Source of the DNA: CALSMU01 sp965230225
GTDB taxonomy: Bacteria; Bacteroidota; Bacteroidia; Flavobacteriales_D; Parvicellaceae
NCBI GenBank assembly: GCA_965230225.1
Contig: CBDDKM010000010.1
Location: 1 to 64,000, forward strand
Length of the DNA: 64,000 nt
Reading direction: 5' to 3'
The notes beneath the pieces were generated by a model. The model worked only from the letters and a program-made list of their open reading frames with translations, ran no database searches and was not told where the DNA came from. Positions 36,664 through 45,089 of this stretch are shown here, piece after piece. The translations under genes were made by a program, and so were the position numbers. How positions within the stretch are numbered: position 1 is the stretch's first letter; each line of letters opens with the position of its first letter.

Positions 36664-36831
36664 TTACGCTCTTCTTCTTACTTCCTGAACGGTAGAATAC
36701 TTTAAACGAGCTTGAATTGCCTCGTCTGTAAGGTATATTCTATGTTTCATTTGAAGGTATCGTAGAATTACACGTACACTTTTCTTTCTTGCCATGCCTG
36801 CTACTATTAGGCTACTAATTAAATCGTTCAT
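36664..36831 (-). CDS. 55-residue basic protein between the exosortase and a glycosyltransferase
   Basis: An ORF of 55 codons that fills the gap between the exosortase start (12 bases away) and the glycosyltransferase stop (25 bases away). It begins MNDLISSLIVAGMARKKSVR, continues through RYLQMKHRIYLTDEAIQARL and ends in VRRRA. It is very basic, with predicted helices and no membrane segment or signal peptide. The tight fit in the operon and the sensible composition argue that it is real. An internal ATG at residue 13 (MARKKS) is an alternative start. Function unknown; it might be a small regulatory or adaptor protein of the polysaccharide/exosortase system. Confidence 0.5.
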   Translation of the reverse strand: MNDLISSLIVAGMARKKSVRVILRYLQMKHRIYLTDEAIQARLKYSTVQEVRRRA

Positions 36832-36856
36832 AATGGTCGTTTATTGGTTATTATAT

Positions 36857-38047
36857 TTATGATGCTTGCGAAGTGCTTGGAGCTCTCTTTGCTTTCTCCC
36901 ACACTACAGATTGGTTAGATTTCATGAATCGGAACATTCCCAAAACCACACTTAGATTCATTACAAAGAAGTAATAAGGAATGAAGAACCATTTGTTCTT
37001 GATTTTCTGTTTTTGCATTCTCCATCCCATAAATGCTCCAAAATAGAAGAACGCCTGTAAACCGAGTAATACCTGGTATAGCACCCCATACTCCAATAAC
37101 ATAAGGTTAACAGGTATAAGGAAAAACAGACAAATAGGAGTAATGGTCCATCTAAGTACACGGTGAGAAACATACTGGAAGGTTAATGTTCCAAATTTGA
37201 AGATGTTAAGCATGTGTCTTAACCTCACAATGGCTTGTAAGCCTCCAGCAGAGATTCTTACTTTTCTCTTCATTTCTTCCTCCACATTTAGAGAAGAATG
37301 CTCCATAGCATAAGCATTTGGTTCGTAGGCAATCTTATACCCTTTGGAAACAATAAGCATGCTTATGGTAAAATCATCCAAAATAGTATCCGTAGGAACT
37401 TCGGTAAACAGCTCTCTCCTTACGGCATACAATTCTCCTGCTGCTCCAATGGCCGAATTCAACTCAGCATCCCACTTCTTTAAAGTAGACTCGTACTTCC
37501 AATACATCCCCTCTCCTGCCGATGCGGCGTCATCCTGCTCGCTGGAAATTACTTTCTTCTCTCCTGCAACACATCCAATTTCTGGGTTTTTAAAGTGCTT
37601 TACCAACTCCTGAATCGCGTTTTCGTTCAATAGTGCATTAGCATCAGAAAACACTACAATATCACTATTTATATGCTTCATAGCTCTATTAATGGCTGCT
37701 GTTTTCCCTCTTCTTTCTGGTTGGTATAAATGTCTAATATCTCGATTGGCCATTAGGATTTCGTAAGACCAATCTGTGGTACCATCGCTAATAAAAACCA
37801 CCTCGAACTTATCTTTAGGATAGTTTAGATTTAAGGAGTTTTCTATTTTCTCTTTAATACAATCGTGCTCGTTGTAGGTAGCTATAACAAGGGATACGGT
37901 TGGTTGGTAGGACTCTCCCACCAATCTATTTTTCTGACTTCTTTGTCTCTTTAACGATACTAAAAAGTACAATACTCCTCCGTATCCGATGTAGGTAAAA
38001 AATACAATACCAAATAATGCCCAAAATGCAATCTCTAAAATGTTCAT
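36857..38047 (-). CDS. Membrane glycosyltransferase, family 2 (BcsA/HAS-like)
   Basis: A 396-residue GT2 enzyme with one N-terminal membrane helix and three near the C-terminus (TITPICLFFLIPVNLMLL and following). The GT-A core starts TVSLVIATYNEHDCIKEKI. It has the nucleotide/metal motifs FISDGTTDW and VVFSDANALL (DxD-like), then TILDDFTISM as the acceptor-base region and RKVRISAGGLQA in place of the QxxRW motif of processive synthases. It probably adds or polymerises a sugar on the cytoplasmic face. Its start overlaps the stop of the next upstream gene by four bases. Confidence 0.88.
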   Translation of the reverse strand: MNILEIAFWALFGIVFFTYIGYGGVLYFLVSLKRQRSQKNRLVGESYQPTVSLVIATYNEHDCIKEKIENSLNLNYPKDKFEVVFISDGTTDWSYEILMANRDIRHLYQPERRGKTAAINRAMKHINSDIVVFSDANALLNENAIQELVKHFKNPEIGCVAGEKKVISSEQDDAASAGEGMYWKYESTLKKWDAELNSAIGAAGELYAVRRELFTEVPTDTILDDFTISMLIVSKGYKIAYEPNAYAMEHSSLNVEEEMKRKVRISAGGLQAIVRLRHMLNIFKFGTLTFQYVSHRVLRWTITPICLFFLIPVNLMLLEYGVLYQVLLGLQAFFYFGAFMGWRMQKQKIKNKWFFIPYYFFVMNLSVVLGMFRFMKSNQSVVWEKAKRAPSTSQAS

Positions 38048-39252
38048 GATGCTAGTTTCTTTTGTTGGTAACTTACAATTGCTTCACTGATGTTTTTTAC
38101 GTTCCCTTCCCAGGTGTGACCAGAAGCGAAATTGATTCTCTTTTTCTCTAAAGCCTGATTGTTTTCCAAAATGGCCACATCAACCATCGATAAAAATTCG
38201 TCGCTGGAAGAAGCCAGGTAACAATGATCTTTAAACTCATCCAATGCAGAGGTATAAGTGGCCACCACTGGTTTTCCCATGGCCAAATACTCGTCTACTT
38301 TTCTTGGATAGTTACCAATGGTTAAAGGATTGATGGCTTGTGGGTTAATGCACACATCAAAATGAGCTAAATAATCGGGCACTTCTTCTGGAGTTTTTCT
38401 CCCTAAAAAGAACACGTTATCCAATCCGTGAAGAGCAGATTGCTCAAATGCTTCATCTTCCCAACCCAACATTACAAAAGAATAGTTTGGTCTTTCTGTA
38501 GCTAAATAAATTAGCAAAGAAATGTCCAAACGCTCTGCAGACAAGAAACCAGCATATCCTATTACAGGATTTGTAATTAGTCTCATATCGGCCGGTTTTC
38601 TTCTGTGAAAATTAGCCTGAAACAAACTAAAATCACAACCGGATCCTACGTAATAAGAATATGGATTATGCTTAGCAGCGTAATCTCTTAAAAACACAGA
38701 GTTCGTTAACACGATATCGTATTTACTCATCAATTCAGGCTCCTTGGTCTCGCCATGCTTCTTAAAGTATGGTTGAGTTATCAGGTTATCCCTTAAGTAA
38801 TAAATACTCAATTCTGGTTGTAGCATTTCTTTTAGATACAGACCTTTAAACATGGAACTATCATTAAACAAAATGAATGAATCGAAGCCAAGATGAGGTA
38901 AAACTCTCTTTATTTCATCTGCCAGTTTCCGATTGTTACGTTTATTCATTTTATCGAACAGCGCCCCTTTGGGTAACCAGTTAATGGAGTCCAACAAAAT
39001 CTTTGGCGAAAACACCCACAGGTTATCCTGTATTCTCTCAATATCCTGACGTTCTCCATTAATAACCGCCATTCTATTTTTCACCATTGGCTTGTCTTTC
39101 TGACGCCATTTGGTAATGGTATCCAAGGGCATGTTAACATACAGCACCTTATTGTGCTTAGATAGTTCTGATGCAATGTTCTTACAATTACTTCCTATTT
39201 CAATGTCCCAGGGTTGTAGCCCTACAACAACTATATTTTTTCCTTTTATCAT
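38044..39252 (-). CDS. Glycosyltransferase, GT-B fold (family 4-like)
   Basis: A 402-residue cytoplasmic enzyme. It opens with IVVVGLQPWDIEIGSNCKNIASELSKHNKVLYVN. The C-terminal Rossmann half has PVIGYAGFLSAERLDISLL, NVFFLGRKTPEEVPDYLAHFDVCINP and YPRKVDEYLAMGKPVVATYTSAL, the donor-binding pattern of GT4-like enzymes (compare TuaH-type proteins). It transfers a sugar in the exopolysaccharide pathway; donor and linkage are unknown. It lies between the GT2 gene (4-bp overlap) and the sulfotransferase gene (17-base gap). Confidence 0.87.
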   Translation of the reverse strand: MIKGKNIVVVGLQPWDIEIGSNCKNIASELSKHNKVLYVNMPLDTITKWRQKDKPMVKNRMAVINGERQDIERIQDNLWVFSPKILLDSINWLPKGALFDKMNKRNNRKLADEIKRVLPHLGFDSFILFNDSSMFKGLYLKEMLQPELSIYYLRDNLITQPYFKKHGETKEPELMSKYDIVLTNSVFLRDYAAKHNPYSYYVGSGCDFSLFQANFHRRKPADMRLITNPVIGYAGFLSAERLDISLLIYLATERPNYSFVMLGWEDEAFEQSALHGLDNVFFLGRKTPEEVPDYLAHFDVCINPQAINPLTIGNYPRKVDEYLAMGKPVVATYTSALDEFKDHCYLASSSDEFLSMVDVAILENNQALEKKRINFASGHTWEGNVKNISEAIVSYQQKKLAS

Positions 39253-39269
39253 GGTAGTCGTTTGTTTGG

Positions 39270-40202
39270 TTAAACTTTCCAGGCAGATAGATCTCGCCTG
39301 ATCAATTGTTCAAATTGCTCAATCTCCTGTCCGTAAACTCTTTTCAGCAATTCTTGCTTAATGGAAATATCCATCGGCGGTTTACTCAGGTTCTTTTTTC
39401 GCATTTTGTTAAGGGTTTTCTGCATCCACAAGCTGTCTTTCGCTTTGCTTACAGCACCTGGAGAAAGTTTTTGAACACCCTTTTTCAGGATACTGTTTTG
39501 ACCGATCAACACATCCACAAATTTGTTTTTAATCTTACCGGAGGCATTAAACTGCACCGAAGTATTTGGCTCAAAACTCTCATCTACATCCAAAAAGTTG
39601 TACATGTTTTTTATGAGGTTTGGAGCATCTTTAATAAGGTCTTCGTACAGAAATATTTTAATATTTTCTTTTTCAAACAGATCGAAGTAACGCTTCATGT
39701 GAGAGTAATAGAATCCCTCCTGCACCAAATCATTTTTCTTCCACCAGATGTTTCCTTTTACCAAACAATCTTTAAAGTCCGGTGTTGGCTCTCTGTTCTC
39801 TCTTGCCAGGTGCATAAACCTGGAATACAATCGCTCTGCCGGATTTCTAAAAATAGCTATCAGCTTAACTCCCGGTAACGTTTCTTTTACTCTTTCCGGC
39901 ACCAATGGCATGTATTGATACATAGTAGATGCCTCTCCAATTGCTTTTTCGTTGGTTACTCCATCAAACAATTTTTGATAATCATCCCAATTGGTTACCG
40001 CCCATGGATAATGAAAATATCCATCTGGATCATCCTCATCATAACCAGTGGTTTTTTGCTGGCCCATTAGGGCGAAATAATTCGGTTCTTTTACCGGCGA
40101 CATATAAATTTCCGGATGCTGGTCCAGGTAGTTGTGAATGGATGTAGTTCCTGATTTTCCTGCTCCGATCAATAAAAAGTTGGGTAGTCTATTTTTGCTC
40201 AT
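39270..40202 (-). CDS. PAPS-dependent sulfotransferase
   Basis: A 310-residue soluble sulfotransferase. The 5'-phosphosulfate-binding loop is LIGAGKSGTTSIHNYLDQHP at 11-30. The 3'-phosphate-binding region is LPGVKLIAIFRNPAERLYSRFMHL at about 108-131, with the conserved Arg and Ser. The KEPNYF segment near 38 is typical of heparan-sulfate-like and related carbohydrate sulfotransferases. It probably sulfates the polysaccharide made by the surrounding genes, a common trait of marine exopolysaccharides. Its 5' end overlaps the next upstream gene by 14 bases. Confidence 0.88.
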   Translation of the reverse strand: MSKNRLPNFLLIGAGKSGTTSIHNYLDQHPEIYMSPVKEPNYFALMGQQKTTGYDEDDPDGYFHYPWAVTNWDDYQKLFDGVTNEKAIGEASTMYQYMPLVPERVKETLPGVKLIAIFRNPAERLYSRFMHLARENREPTPDFKDCLVKGNIWWKKNDLVQEGFYYSHMKRYFDLFEKENIKIFLYEDLIKDAPNLIKNMYNFLDVDESFEPNTSVQFNASGKIKNKFVDVLIGQNSILKKGVQKLSPGAVSKAKDSLWMQKTLNKMRKKNLSKPPMDISIKQELLKRVYGQEIEQFEQLIRRDLSAWKV

Positions 40203-41385
40203 AATTAACGGGATTTGAATGTGGTGTGTGAATAAATGTTTCGTTGGCCTTTTTCATCTTAAATAGCAATGAAAAGGTGATGAAAAATGCTTTTGGCAAT
40301 TGCATAAATGCCTTAATGGTATTCTTGTTATAAAACTTTACTGGGATGGAAATACCATAAGCTATGGCGTTTAGCACAAATGGAATGGCGCAAATAATCG
40401 CAATGTTTATTGGTGCTAATAAAAACCCTCCGATGGCAATGAATAACAACACACCCGGAAGTAACAACCTCGGTGGTAGCATCATCTGAAAACACTTGTT
40501 AAAGAAGTCGAAGTTACCTTTAGTAAACAAAGCAATAACTCCAGACATAAAGTACTTTCTGAAGTAGTGAAATTGAGAAGAAATCCATCTTTTCCTTTGG
40601 TTTCCAAAAACTTCCTGAGAAGCCACTTTTTCGTCCAACACCAGTGCATCGTGCATGTAATCAATGTAGTGTCCGTCTTTTAATAGCTCTAACTCCAGTT
40701 CTTTATCAAACCCTCCAACGGCTTCATTTTTCATGATCATTTCCTTGAACAACTCATATTCGAAAGCCATTCCGGACCCTACTAATCTGGCAGACATCCT
40801 TAGGTTTAAGTGTCCTAGATTATAAATGTTATTGTTGATCTCTTCGCTTATGGCATCCAGAATGGCAAAAGGAGTATCGGTATTCTTTGCGGTTCTATGC
40901 CCTTGAATTACTCTACTTCCTTCATTAAACCTTCCGTTGATCTTGGTTAAGAAATCGGCCTCCATTATGTTATCGGCATCTAAAATCAGAGCTAAATCAT
41001 ACTGTTTTTCCAATCTCTGCAACACTGTTTTTAACGCCTTGGCTTTTGTGCTCTTTTCGAACGATACCTCTTCCACTCTTATGGGTAATTCCCTCAACTG
41101 ACTTAAGGTTTCTGGTTCGAACGAATCTGCTATAACTACCACGTCGTAATGGCTATTTGGGTACACCTGCTTTAAAGATTCTTTCGCTGTATTAATGATT
41201 ACCGCATCCTCCTTATAGCCTGGAATTAGCACCACAATGTGATTAAGTGAATCATCCTTTACAATTTTGTTGGATTTCTTTCTCAATCCTGCTAATGCAA
41301 ATACGAATAGATAGAAAGCCGACATTCCCAAATAGGCAAATATTGGAAGGGCTATAATGAGTAGTATAATTTTATAAGTTTCCAT
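40189..41385 (-). CDS. Membrane glycosyltransferase, family 2
   Basis: A 398-residue GT2 enzyme with an N-terminal membrane helix (IILLIIALPIFAYLGMSAFYLFVFAL) and two or three C-terminal helices (LLPGVLLFIAIGGFLLAPINIAIICAIPFV). The core has HIVVLIPGYKEDAVI, VVVIADSFEPETL, LALILDADNIMEADFL (the DxD metal motif) and GGFDKELELELLKDGHYIDYM, with QRKRWISSQFHYFRKYF matching the QxxRW signature of processive GT2 enzymes (here NQRKRW). It may build part of the main chain. Overlaps at both ends with its neighbours (14 bases each) indicate translational coupling. Confidence 0.88.
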   Translation of the reverse strand: METYKIILLIIALPIFAYLGMSAFYLFVFALAGLRKKSNKIVKDDSLNHIVVLIPGYKEDAVIINTAKESLKQVYPNSHYDVVVIADSFEPETLSQLRELPIRVEEVSFEKSTKAKALKTVLQRLEKQYDLALILDADNIMEADFLTKINGRFNEGSRVIQGHRTAKNTDTPFAILDAISEEINNNIYNLGHLNLRMSARLVGSGMAFEYELFKEMIMKNEAVGGFDKELELELLKDGHYIDYMHDALVLDEKVASQEVFGNQRKRWISSQFHYFRKYFMSGVIALFTKGNFDFFNKCFQMMLPPRLLLPGVLLFIAIGGFLLAPINIAIICAIPFVLNAIAYGISIPVKFYNKNTIKAFMQLPKAFFITFSLLFKMKKANETFIHTPHSNPVNYEQK

Positions 41386-42310
41386 ATTCGTTAGGTTTTA
41401 TGATGGTTAATGAATCGCTATTGGCTCTGTAGGTGAAGTTCCAGAACAAGCCCTTGTAATAAGACTTTAGGTACTCTGGTTTTCTAACATTCCTTAGGGT
41501 GTTCACCGGAATAGAAACACCAATGAGGTAACAGATATTAATTAGAAATGCTCCCCATGAAAAGTTTCTTCTGGCAAACAAAATTCTGTTTCTGGTTAAG
41601 TAGTATAATTTAAAGGCACTCTGTTTACCAACAGACATGCTCTCTTTGTGCAGTATGTACGATGCAGGATTATAGTAAATATTGTATCCGGCTTTTTTAA
41701 TTCTTGCCGCCCAATCCAATTCTTCGTAGTACAAAAAATAATCTTCGAACATGGTTCCTACCTCTTCAATAACCTTTCTGGGCACCATCATGGCAGCTCC
41801 GTGGGCAAAATTGGTTTTGGTAAATTGATTGTATTCCGGTGCATCTTTCTGATTTTTTCCTACTGGCTCCCCTCTTAATGTCATTTTATTAATGGGGTTA
41901 TAACCTGCATACTGTATGGTATCGGGAGTATGGAAATACTTAATTTTAGGACTTACCATTCCCGCATCAGGGTGTGTTCTGAAGGTATCCACCAATGGCT
42001 CTAAAAAATCTACCGGAACCTCCGTATCGTTATTAATAAATAGCAGGTACTCACCATGTGCAGCTTCTACTCCCAGGTTATTGCCACCTGCAAAACCTAG
42101 ATTCTCTTTGGAGTAAATGATTCTCGCATTTCTATGTTTGATCACCTCTGCTATGCTTGGTGATTTCTGCGATCCATTATCCACCACAATCACCTCGTAG
42201 TTAGGGTAAGTAATCTGATCCAAAGACTGAAGCAAATCAAGCGTTACCTGAACCTGCTCGTAGTTCACGGTAATGATGGATACTAATGGATGGGTAGTCG
42301 TGTTTTTCAT
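41372..42310 (-). CDS. Rhamnosyltransferase-like glycosyltransferase, family 2
   Basis: A 312-residue soluble GT2 enzyme. Its motifs are PLVSIITVNYEQVQVTLDLL, VIVVDNGS, IIYSKENLGFAGGNNLGVEAA, LLFINNDTEVP (the DxD equivalent NDT) and YFLYYEELDWAARIKKAGY. This set is typical of WbbL/RfbF-type rhamnosyltransferases and related enzymes acting on lipid-linked sugars. The donor cannot be assigned from sequence. It overlaps the upstream polymerase gene by four bases and the downstream GT2 gene by 14. Confidence 0.88.
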   Translation of the reverse strand: MKNTTTHPLVSIITVNYEQVQVTLDLLQSLDQITYPNYEVIVVDNGSQKSPSIAEVIKHRNARIIYSKENLGFAGGNNLGVEAAHGEYLLFINNDTEVPVDFLEPLVDTFRTHPDAGMVSPKIKYFHTPDTIQYAGYNPINKMTLRGEPVGKNQKDAPEYNQFTKTNFAHGAAMMVPRKVIEEVGTMFEDYFLYYEELDWAARIKKAGYNIYYNPASYILHKESMSVGKQSAFKLYYLTRNRILFARRNFSWGAFLINICYLIGVSIPVNTLRNVRKPEYLKSYYKGLFWNFTYRANSDSLTIIKPNEYGNL

Positions 42311-43755
42311 GCTTCTTGTTGTTTTTTAATGTATTCCTTATCCCATGTAGGAGATATGAACATAAATGCCATACAGGCAAAAGCGATTAAACTTGTAGGT
42401 ATCTGCCCGATATATCCGTTGGAATAGTTAGCAGCAAAGAGTCCAAACGACCCTGCGAAAAACCCCATCATTATTTGCCTTAAATAAGGATCTTGTAGTT
42501 TATAAATCAAGAAAAATGCTTTCACCAAAATGTATAGGTACAGGATCAGATAAAGCACCAAACCAATGATCCCTTCCTCTGCCCATATTCTCACATACCA
42601 ACTATCGGTAGGAGTATCTGCCAGAAATGTTCCAGGGCTAAATCTCTGCCCCCAATGACCAGCAGTTCCTACTCCACCTCCCATTGGTCTGCTTTTTAAG
42701 TACCTGGCCAACGATTTCTGGTTTTCTAACCTCACCTGAAAAGATGCATCTTCTGTAGGATTAAAAGCAGTACGAATACGGTTAATGGTGTAGTTCCCCT
42801 GCCCTATATAGGTGTACTTTAATACATAAAAAATAGATCCTGCTACAATCAATCCTAATACAAGAACTCTAAAGTTTTTACTCAATACTAAATAGGTAAA
42901 TATTCCAAGTGCGGGAATAAAAATGGCACTTCTGGTACCGGAAATCATCATTCCATATATGGTTAACCCAGCAGTGGCCCAACTTAGCCACTTGAACCAT
43001 CTTTTCTCTGTTTTAAGAGCTGTAATCAACGCTACAATTCCGGTCATTCCCTGAGATGCTCCAAACTGTCCGGCATCGCTGTAAAAAGAAAATACTCTTA
43101 GTTTTCCGAATAGGATGTGCTGTTCTCCTGCTCCTTTGTCTAACCATACCTGCTCTGCATGACTCACACCAAACATGTGTTGCTTAATACCGTAGAGCGC
43201 TCCAAGACATGATATGACAAACCAAATGGTCACAAATTGCATTAGATTTCTTCTGGTATTGAAGTGCAATAGTATGATCATGAATACGAAAATCATGTAT
43301 AGCGACACTCCCCTTACCGCATAAAACCAGGCTGCAATACTTCTCGCTTCAGGATTAAAGATTTCCAAGACATTGTATAAAAACCAGATTAATGAAACTC
43401 CCATCAGATCACTTCTTAAGTTTTCCCACGGAGCATTTTTGTATTTGCTAAAGAAAATGGCCAATAAAGCCAGTAACAATAAAGCATCTACTGACAATCC
43501 AATTGGTCCGGAAACAAACCTTGTTAAACCAATGGCAAAAAAGCTGATGATGATGCACGAGTTAAATGCAATAGAAGGTTTTAGAAAACAAAACCACAAA
43601 TAAGTCACGGCAAATACCAATGCTAATACCATTCCCGCACCAAGTACTCCAGTAAGTCCCATTAGTGCTCCAACTCCTACACTTGCTAACAGTGCTATGA
43701 CCATTCCTTTTGGTGTAGCAAGCACATCTGAACCGGTATTTAGCTGAGACCTCAT
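42307..43755 (-). CDS. Wzy-like O-antigen/exopolysaccharide polymerase
   Basis: A 482-residue polytopic membrane protein with about 11-12 hydrophobic segments. A large loop between helices near residues 320-380 contains RLENQKSLARYLKSRPMGGGVGTAGHWGQRF and LADTPTDSWYVRIWAEEGIIG, the pattern of the Wzy_C/O-antigen ligase family. It would polymerise lipid-linked repeat units at the periplasmic face. The position between flippase and glycosyltransferases fits a Wzx/Wzy-dependent pathway. Its start and the flippase stop share a base. Confidence 0.87.
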   Translation of the reverse strand: MRSQLNTGSDVLATPKGMVIALLASVGVGALMGLTGVLGAGMVLALVFAVTYLWFCFLKPSIAFNSCIIISFFAIGLTRFVSGPIGLSVDALLLLALLAIFFSKYKNAPWENLRSDLMGVSLIWFLYNVLEIFNPEARSIAAWFYAVRGVSLYMIFVFMIILLHFNTRRNLMQFVTIWFVISCLGALYGIKQHMFGVSHAEQVWLDKGAGEQHILFGKLRVFSFYSDAGQFGASQGMTGIVALITALKTEKRWFKWLSWATAGLTIYGMMISGTRSAIFIPALGIFTYLVLSKNFRVLVLGLIVAGSIFYVLKYTYIGQGNYTINRIRTAFNPTEDASFQVRLENQKSLARYLKSRPMGGGVGTAGHWGQRFSPGTFLADTPTDSWYVRIWAEEGIIGLVLYLILYLYILVKAFFLIYKLQDPYLRQIMMGFFAGSFGLFAANYSNGYIGQIPTSLIAFACMAFMFISPTWDKEYIKKQQEA

Positions 43756-45089
43756 TATACTTGTGATACTGGTTTACGGTTCAATAATTCTTTAAGGGAC
43801 AAGCACTTTTTCCAACCTTCCACAAAGAAAGATTTGTACTTCACTTCCATTTCTCCCTGCAACAGGTATAATCCCATTACTAAGCCAGTTAGTACGGTTG
43901 TAATGGTTACAGCTGCTACCATCCAAAGCTCTCCGAAAAAAGTAAGTACGATAACATCTCCTACTACATTGGCCACAAGCATAAAAATCACTTTGTAAAG
44001 GTTTAACCTCGGGCGGTTAATGCTATCAAGTGTTACTCCTGTAAATCGATCTACCGGTAAGAAGAATCCATAGATCAGGAAGATTCTAAAAATGATGGCC
44101 GAAGAGGCATATTGCTCTCCTCCTAGCAGTACTACTAAATCTTCTGCAAAAATGAAGCAGAACACCAATAATGGAATGTATATAATGGTAAGGGTTCCGG
44201 CATACTTATACAGTATTGCTCTCACCTTGTTTAAATTCTTCTTTGTACTAGCCAAAGACATTCTAGGCAACGCTACCGCTATAAAGCTTCTAATTAGAAT
44301 ATCAAATAACTCGGTTAATTTTAATGGGATACTGTAAATGGCTACTGCGTTTGGTCCCAGGAAAAAGGCAATTAAAAAAGTATCTGAACTTTTCAATAAA
44401 TTAGAGCCTATTAAGGTTCCTACGGAATACTTCCCAAAGTGCAACAACTTCATCACAGTGGCTTTTACCGCCGATCCTAAATACTGAAGTCCTGACCACC
44501 CCATAATTACTGCCACAATGCTTGCTACAAGATTGGAAATAACATGAGCTATAATAACATAAGGTAGTTCTAACTGATTAATCTGAATCACAACAATTCC
44601 AACAATAAAAAGCACCATGTTTAGTGACTTTACCAACAAAATGCTTCCAAATTTTTCTTTTGCCTGAAGCAAGTAAGTTCCGTAGTGATACGGTAAAGAG
44701 ATCAATGCATAAATGGGATACCAAATGCAAATCAGGTAAAATATACTATCCGAATATGCCTCCGGTAAGAACAATAGTACTGCCCAAACTAACAAACTAA
44801 GAGCTACAGTAACCGAAATTCCCAGTACCCAACTAGACCCAATGTATTGGTTTTCGTTTTGAGGTTCTGCTGCACAAAACCGAACCAAGGCTGTTTTTAA
44901 AAAACCTGTTCTCAACATTTCCAGAAAATTGATCACAGAAATATAGAGCACCCAGGTACCAAAGTTGGTTTTGTCAAAAGCACGCGATAACAACACAATA
45001 CTGGTAAACCCAAGAATAGCGAAAATGGCTTGACCACTTAAGGAAAGTACATTGCTACGACCTACTATTTTGTTAATCAGTTTTTTCAT
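43755..45089 (-). CDS. Wzx-like polysaccharide flippase
   Basis: A 444-residue MOP-superfamily membrane protein with about 12 hydrophobic segments. It opens with NVLSLSGQAIFAILGFTSIVLLSRAFDKTNFGTWVLY, the standard first-helix signature of polysaccharide exporters, and contains FGKYSVGTLIGSNLLKSSDTFLIAFFLGPNAVAIY at the start of the second bundle. It would flip undecaprenyl-linked repeat units across the inner membrane. It sits between the co-polymerase gene and the polymerase gene, each contact being a one-base overlap. Confidence 0.9.
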   Translation of the reverse strand: MKKLINKIVGRSNVLSLSGQAIFAILGFTSIVLLSRAFDKTNFGTWVLYISVINFLEMLRTGFLKTALVRFCAAEPQNENQYIGSSWVLGISVTVALSLLVWAVLLFLPEAYSDSIFYLICIWYPIYALISLPYHYGTYLLQAKEKFGSILLVKSLNMVLFIVGIVVIQINQLELPYVIIAHVISNLVASIVAVIMGWSGLQYLGSAVKATVMKLLHFGKYSVGTLIGSNLLKSSDTFLIAFFLGPNAVAIYSIPLKLTELFDILIRSFIAVALPRMSLASTKKNLNKVRAILYKYAGTLTIIYIPLLVFCFIFAEDLVVLLGGEQYASSAIIFRIFLIYGFFLPVDRFTGVTLDSINRPRLNLYKVIFMLVANVVGDVIVLTFFGELWMVAAVTITTVLTGLVMGLYLLQGEMEVKYKSFFVEGWKKCLSLKELLNRKPVSQV

